The notes beneath the pieces were generated by a model. It had not been told where the DNA came from. It made no database searches and saw only the letters and a program-made list of their open reading frames with translations. Shown piece after piece: positions 61,595 through 64,000 of a stretch of DNA of 64,000 nt. Each line of letters starts with the position of its first letter. Position 1 is the first letter of the stretch. The stretch is from Pseudomonas lalkuanensis (GTDB lineage Bacteria > Pseudomonadota > Gammaproteobacteria > Pseudomonadales > Pseudomonadaceae): positions 2,770,001-2,834,000 of the forward strand of contig NZ_CP043311.1 of assembly GCF_008807375.1 (NCBI RefSeq), given 5' to 3'. The position numbers and the translations under genes were made by a program.

Positions 61595-63268
61595 ATGAAC
61601 AACAACAACAACAATTCGACGACCTTGCTCCATCGCTTCCTGCATTGGGAAGCAACACGCCCCGATGCGATCTACCTGAACCAACCCGTCGCTGATGGCT
61701 TGACCGAATACAGCTGGCGCGAGGTGGGCGACCAGGCGCGGCGCATGGCGGCCTACCTGAAGTCCCTGCAACTGCCCGCTGGCAGCAGCATCGCCATCCT
61801 CGGGAAGAACACCGCCCACTGGATCATCGCCGACCTGGCGACCTGGATGGCAGGCCATGTGTCGGTTCCGCTGTACCCGACGATGAGCGCGGACTCCGTG
61901 GGCTACGTCTTCGATCATGCCGAGGTTCGCCTCCTGTTCCTCGGCCGCATGGAAGTCGGCAGCAACATCCAGGAAATGCTCCCGTCCGGTGTGCCCGTCA
62001 TCGCCTTACCCCTGGCGCCCGAGGGTAAGTACCGCCAGTGGGAAGAAGTGGTAGCGAATCAGCAACCGCTCCAGGACATCGAGCTGCCAGCCCCTGAACA
62101 ACTGGCGACCATCATCTATACCTCCGGTACCACCGGCACGCCCAAGGGCGTGATGCACAGCTTCGGCAGCATGTATGCCTATGCCAGACTTGGCGGCGGA
62201 GAATTCTGCCAACTGGGCCCGGATGACCGCCTGCTGTCCTACCTGCCGCTAGCCCATGCGGCGGAGCGGTCGTCGGTCGAATCCAATTCCCTTTGCCATG
62301 GCGTCCAGGTGTTCTTCAACGACAGCCTCGAGACTTTCAGCCGGGACCTGTGCAGGGCCAGGCCATCGGTGTTCATCTCGATGCCCAGGCTCTGGACGAA
62401 GTTTTACCAAGCGGTCAACGCAAGGATGCCCGCCGAACAACGGACGCTGCTGTTCAGCCAGTGCGAGGCGGGTGCCGCGCTGAGGAAGCAGGTGCTGGTC
62501 ATGCTCGGACTGGACTGCACGCGCATTGCCTTCACGGGCTCGGCGCCGCTTCCGCCGGAAATCGTTAGCTGGTACCGCAACCTCGGCCTGGAGTTGCTGG
62601 ACGTCTACGGCATGTCGGAGAACTTCTGCTACTCACATTACAGCCGGCCCGGCCAGGTGCGTGTGGGCTACGTGGGCCAGGCGCTGCCGGGTGTGCGCTG
62701 CCGCATTTCCGAAGAGGGGGAAGTCCTGGTCGATTGCCCCACTCGCATGATGGGCTATTACCGACAGCCGGAGTTGACCGCCGAGAGCATGACCGCCGAC
62801 GGCTACTTCAAGACCGGTGACCGCGGCATCCTGGACGAGGAAGGGCGGCTGAAGATCACCGGACGGGTGAAGGAACTGTTCAAGACCAGCAAGGGCAAGT
62901 ACGTGGCGCCGGCGCCCATCGAGAACAAGCTTGGCCATCGCGCGGTGGAGGCAGTCTGCGTGACCGGCCCCTCGCAGCCGCAGCCGTTCGCCCTCCTGAT
63001 GTTGTCGCCGGACGGGCGCAGCCTGGCCGCCACCCCCCAGGGCCGCGCCCAGTTGCAAGGCGAACTGGAGGCCTTGCTCGACAGCGTCAACGCGGGCCTG
63101 GAATCGCACCAGCAGCTGGATTACGCGGTGGTGGTGAAGGATGCCTGGACGATCGAGAACGGTTTCCTGACCCCGACCCTGAAGATCAAGCGCAACGTCA
63201 TCGAGAGCCACTACCTGGCACATGCCGAAGCCTGGTTGCACGCGAAGCAAACCATCATTTTCGAGTGA
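61595..63268 (+). CDS. Long-chain acyl-CoA synthetase (AMP-forming)
   Basis: A 557-residue ANL ligase. The signature is IIYTSGTTGTPKGVMHSFGS (about 170-190), then DRLLSYLPLAHAAERS, DVYGMSENFCYSHY, YFKTGDRGILDEEGRLKITG and the C-terminal LKIKRN block. It resembles FadD15/ACSL type ligases that act on long hydrophobic acids. The N-terminus is a run of Asn (MNNNNNNS) encoded by AAC/AAT repeats. AAGGAACG precedes the ATG. It closes the six-gene run and is followed by a long perfect hairpin. Confidence 0.9.
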   Translation: MNNNNNNSTTLLHRFLHWEATRPDAIYLNQPVADGLTEYSWREVGDQARRMAAYLKSLQLPAGSSIAILGKNTAHWIIADLATWMAGHVSVPLYPTMSADSVGYVFDHAEVRLLFLGRMEVGSNIQEMLPSGVPVIALPLAPEGKYRQWEEVVANQQPLQDIELPAPEQLATIIYTSGTTGTPKGVMHSFGSMYAYARLGGGEFCQLGPDDRLLSYLPLAHAAERSSVESNSLCHGVQVFFNDSLETFSRDLCRARPSVFISMPRLWTKFYQAVNARMPAEQRTLLFSQCEAGAALRKQVLVMLGLDCTRIAFTGSAPLPPEIVSWYRNLGLELLDVYGMSENFCYSHYSRPGQVRVGYVGQALPGVRCRISEEGEVLVDCPTRMMGYYRQPELTAESMTADGYFKTGDRGILDEEGRLKITGRVKELFKTSKGKYVAPAPIENKLGHRAVEAVCVTGPSQPQPFALLMLSPDGRSLAATPQGRAQLQGELEALLDSVNAGLESHQQLDYAVVVKDAWTIENGFLTPTLKIKRNVIESHYLAHAEAWLHAKQTIIFE

Positions 63269-63296
63269 GCGCAGTCGCCTCGCTCGCAGCGGTTTC

Positions 63297-63341
63297 CCGA
63301 AACGACAGGACCAGGCCACGTGCCTGGTCCTGTCGTTTCGG
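63297..63341. terminator. 20-bp perfect hairpin after the ligase gene
   Basis: CCGAAACGACAGGACCAGGC pairs over all 20 bases with its complement around CACGT. It lies 28 bases after the ligase stop. No T run follows, but the length makes it the strongest hairpin of the window. It probably marks the end of the six-gene transcript. Confidence 0.65.
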
Positions 63342-63569
63342 CATTGCCTCTCCCGCGAAGCTTTCCAGCCCTTCGAGGCACCTCCTCCTTTCCCCTCGAA
63401 CATGGGGGGGGCATGACTGTGGGACTCACGTAACGTCGAAGCGACTGGCGAATTGATCAGGCCAGGGAAACGCATTCGAACGAATGGGCTGACACATGGC
63501 CCACGCAGCATGTGAGCCAGAGATGAACCGACGCATCGCCGGCTCCTGGAGCCTCAAGGAGTGACACCG
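63342..63569. promoter_or_regulatory. Leader region of the last ACAD gene
   Basis: No gene is seen. It contains a C-run/G-run element (CCCC TCGAACAT then eight G, 63392-63411) 158 bases before the dehydrogenase start, and CAAGGAGTGACACCG as ribosome site. Confidence 0.4.
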
Positions 63570-64000
63570 ATGAAAATTTGCTTGCAGAACGAAGAGCAAC
63601 GGCTTGCGGTGGAGAGCTTTCGCAAGTTCCTCGACGCCGAGGTCCGTCCTGTCGCCCGCCGCTACCGAGACCAGCACATTCCGAAAGACCGCATGCGCGA
63701 GATCACCCAGGGCATCGCCGAGTTCGGCCTGCCCGGCGTAAGCGTGGCCGCGGAACATGGCGGCCTGGGCATGAGCCTGGTGACCGAGGCCATGATGTTC
63801 GAGGAGCTCTGCGCGGTTTCCGTGGACATCGGCCTGTGCGTGATGATCAACAAGGGCATGGCGGTCACCCTCGCCGAGCTTCCGGAATCCCAGGCCCATT
63901 TGCGCGAACGTTACCTGCCGGACATCATGGCCGGCCGCACCTTCGGCGGTTTCTGCATCAGCGAGCCGGACGTGGGCTCCAACGTGGCCGACATCAAGGC
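63570..64000 (+). CDS. Acyl-CoA dehydrogenase, 5' part (runs off the window)
   Basis: The first 143 residues of an ACAD, open at the right edge. It begins MKICLQNEEQRLAVESFRKF and shows the N-terminal helical domain, GVSVAAEHGGLGMSLVTEAM and the start of the FAD-binding block GFCISEPDVGSNVADIKA. AAGGAG is 6-7 bases before the ATG. It is the fifth ACAD of the window and, being behind a terminator-like hairpin and its own leader, probably starts a new transcript. Confidence 0.9.
   Translation, partial: MKICLQNEEQRLAVESFRKFLDAEVRPVARRYRDQHIPKDRMREITQGIAEFGLPGVSVAAEHGGLGMSLVTEAMMFEELCAVSVDIGLCVMINKGMAVTLAELPESQAHLRERYLPDIMAGRTFGGFCISEPDVGSNVADIK

Overview
The window reads as chromosomal DNA of a GC-rich gamma-proteobacterium, most likely Pseudomonas in the broad sense. 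The support is an ArcD-type antiporter, an etfB-etfA pair, a PA2169-type four-helix protein, an MvaT-like DNA-binding protein, Pseudomonas-style REP sequence and uniformly high-GC codon use. The species cannot be fixed from this sequence.

Layout. 0-5.6 kb holds housekeeping and small genes: a cut-off gene end, a DapF-like protein whose two catalytic cysteines are both serine, an MvaT-like protein, a GNAT enzyme, two small hypothetical genes, an ArcD-like antiporter and a VIT-like membrane protein. 5.8-12.3 kb is a leftward copper/silver efflux operon (small Cys/Met/His-rich exported protein, cusC, cusB with a fused CusF domain, cusA) beside the stub of an ArsR regulator. 12.6-17.9 kb is a rightward export operon (PerM-like, NodT-type lipoprotein, EmrA-like adaptor, DUF2955 membrane protein, ion channel). 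18-21.7 kb has a DUF2383 protein, a metallo-beta-lactamase-fold protein with lost metal ligands, and etfB-etfA closed by a clear terminator.

From about 21.7 kb to the right edge lies a catabolic island of over 40 kb. It has an MFS transporter, DUF2889, two very large MalT-type (LAL) LuxR regulators, a DUF1302/YCF48/MMPL envelope module, an SdsA-type alkyl sulfatase with a TetR regulator, a LuxE-LuxC-alcohol dehydrogenase operon, and two DUF1254 proteins. It also carries two acyl-CoA ligases, five acyl-CoA dehydrogenase genes, two SDRs, two SCP-x-type thiolases, two crotonase-fold proteins, a MaoC hydratase and an alpha-methylacyl-CoA racemase.

Reading the island as one pathway (inference): a hydrophobic, probably branched or alicyclic substrate crosses the envelope through the DUF1302/YCF48/MMPL module, or as an alkyl sulfate ester opened by the sulfatase. 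The alcohol passes through the Zn alcohol dehydrogenase and the LuxC/LuxE pair to acyl-CoA. The ligases, racemase, paired dehydrogenases, hydratases and thiolases shorten the chain, and ETF takes the electrons. The substrate is not evident; the racemase and SCP-x thiolases point to methyl-branched isoprenoid or steroid-like side chains. G/C-rich inverted repeats recur in front of most transcription units of the island and are candidate operators for the two LAL regulators, although ordinary intergenic hairpins remain an alternative.
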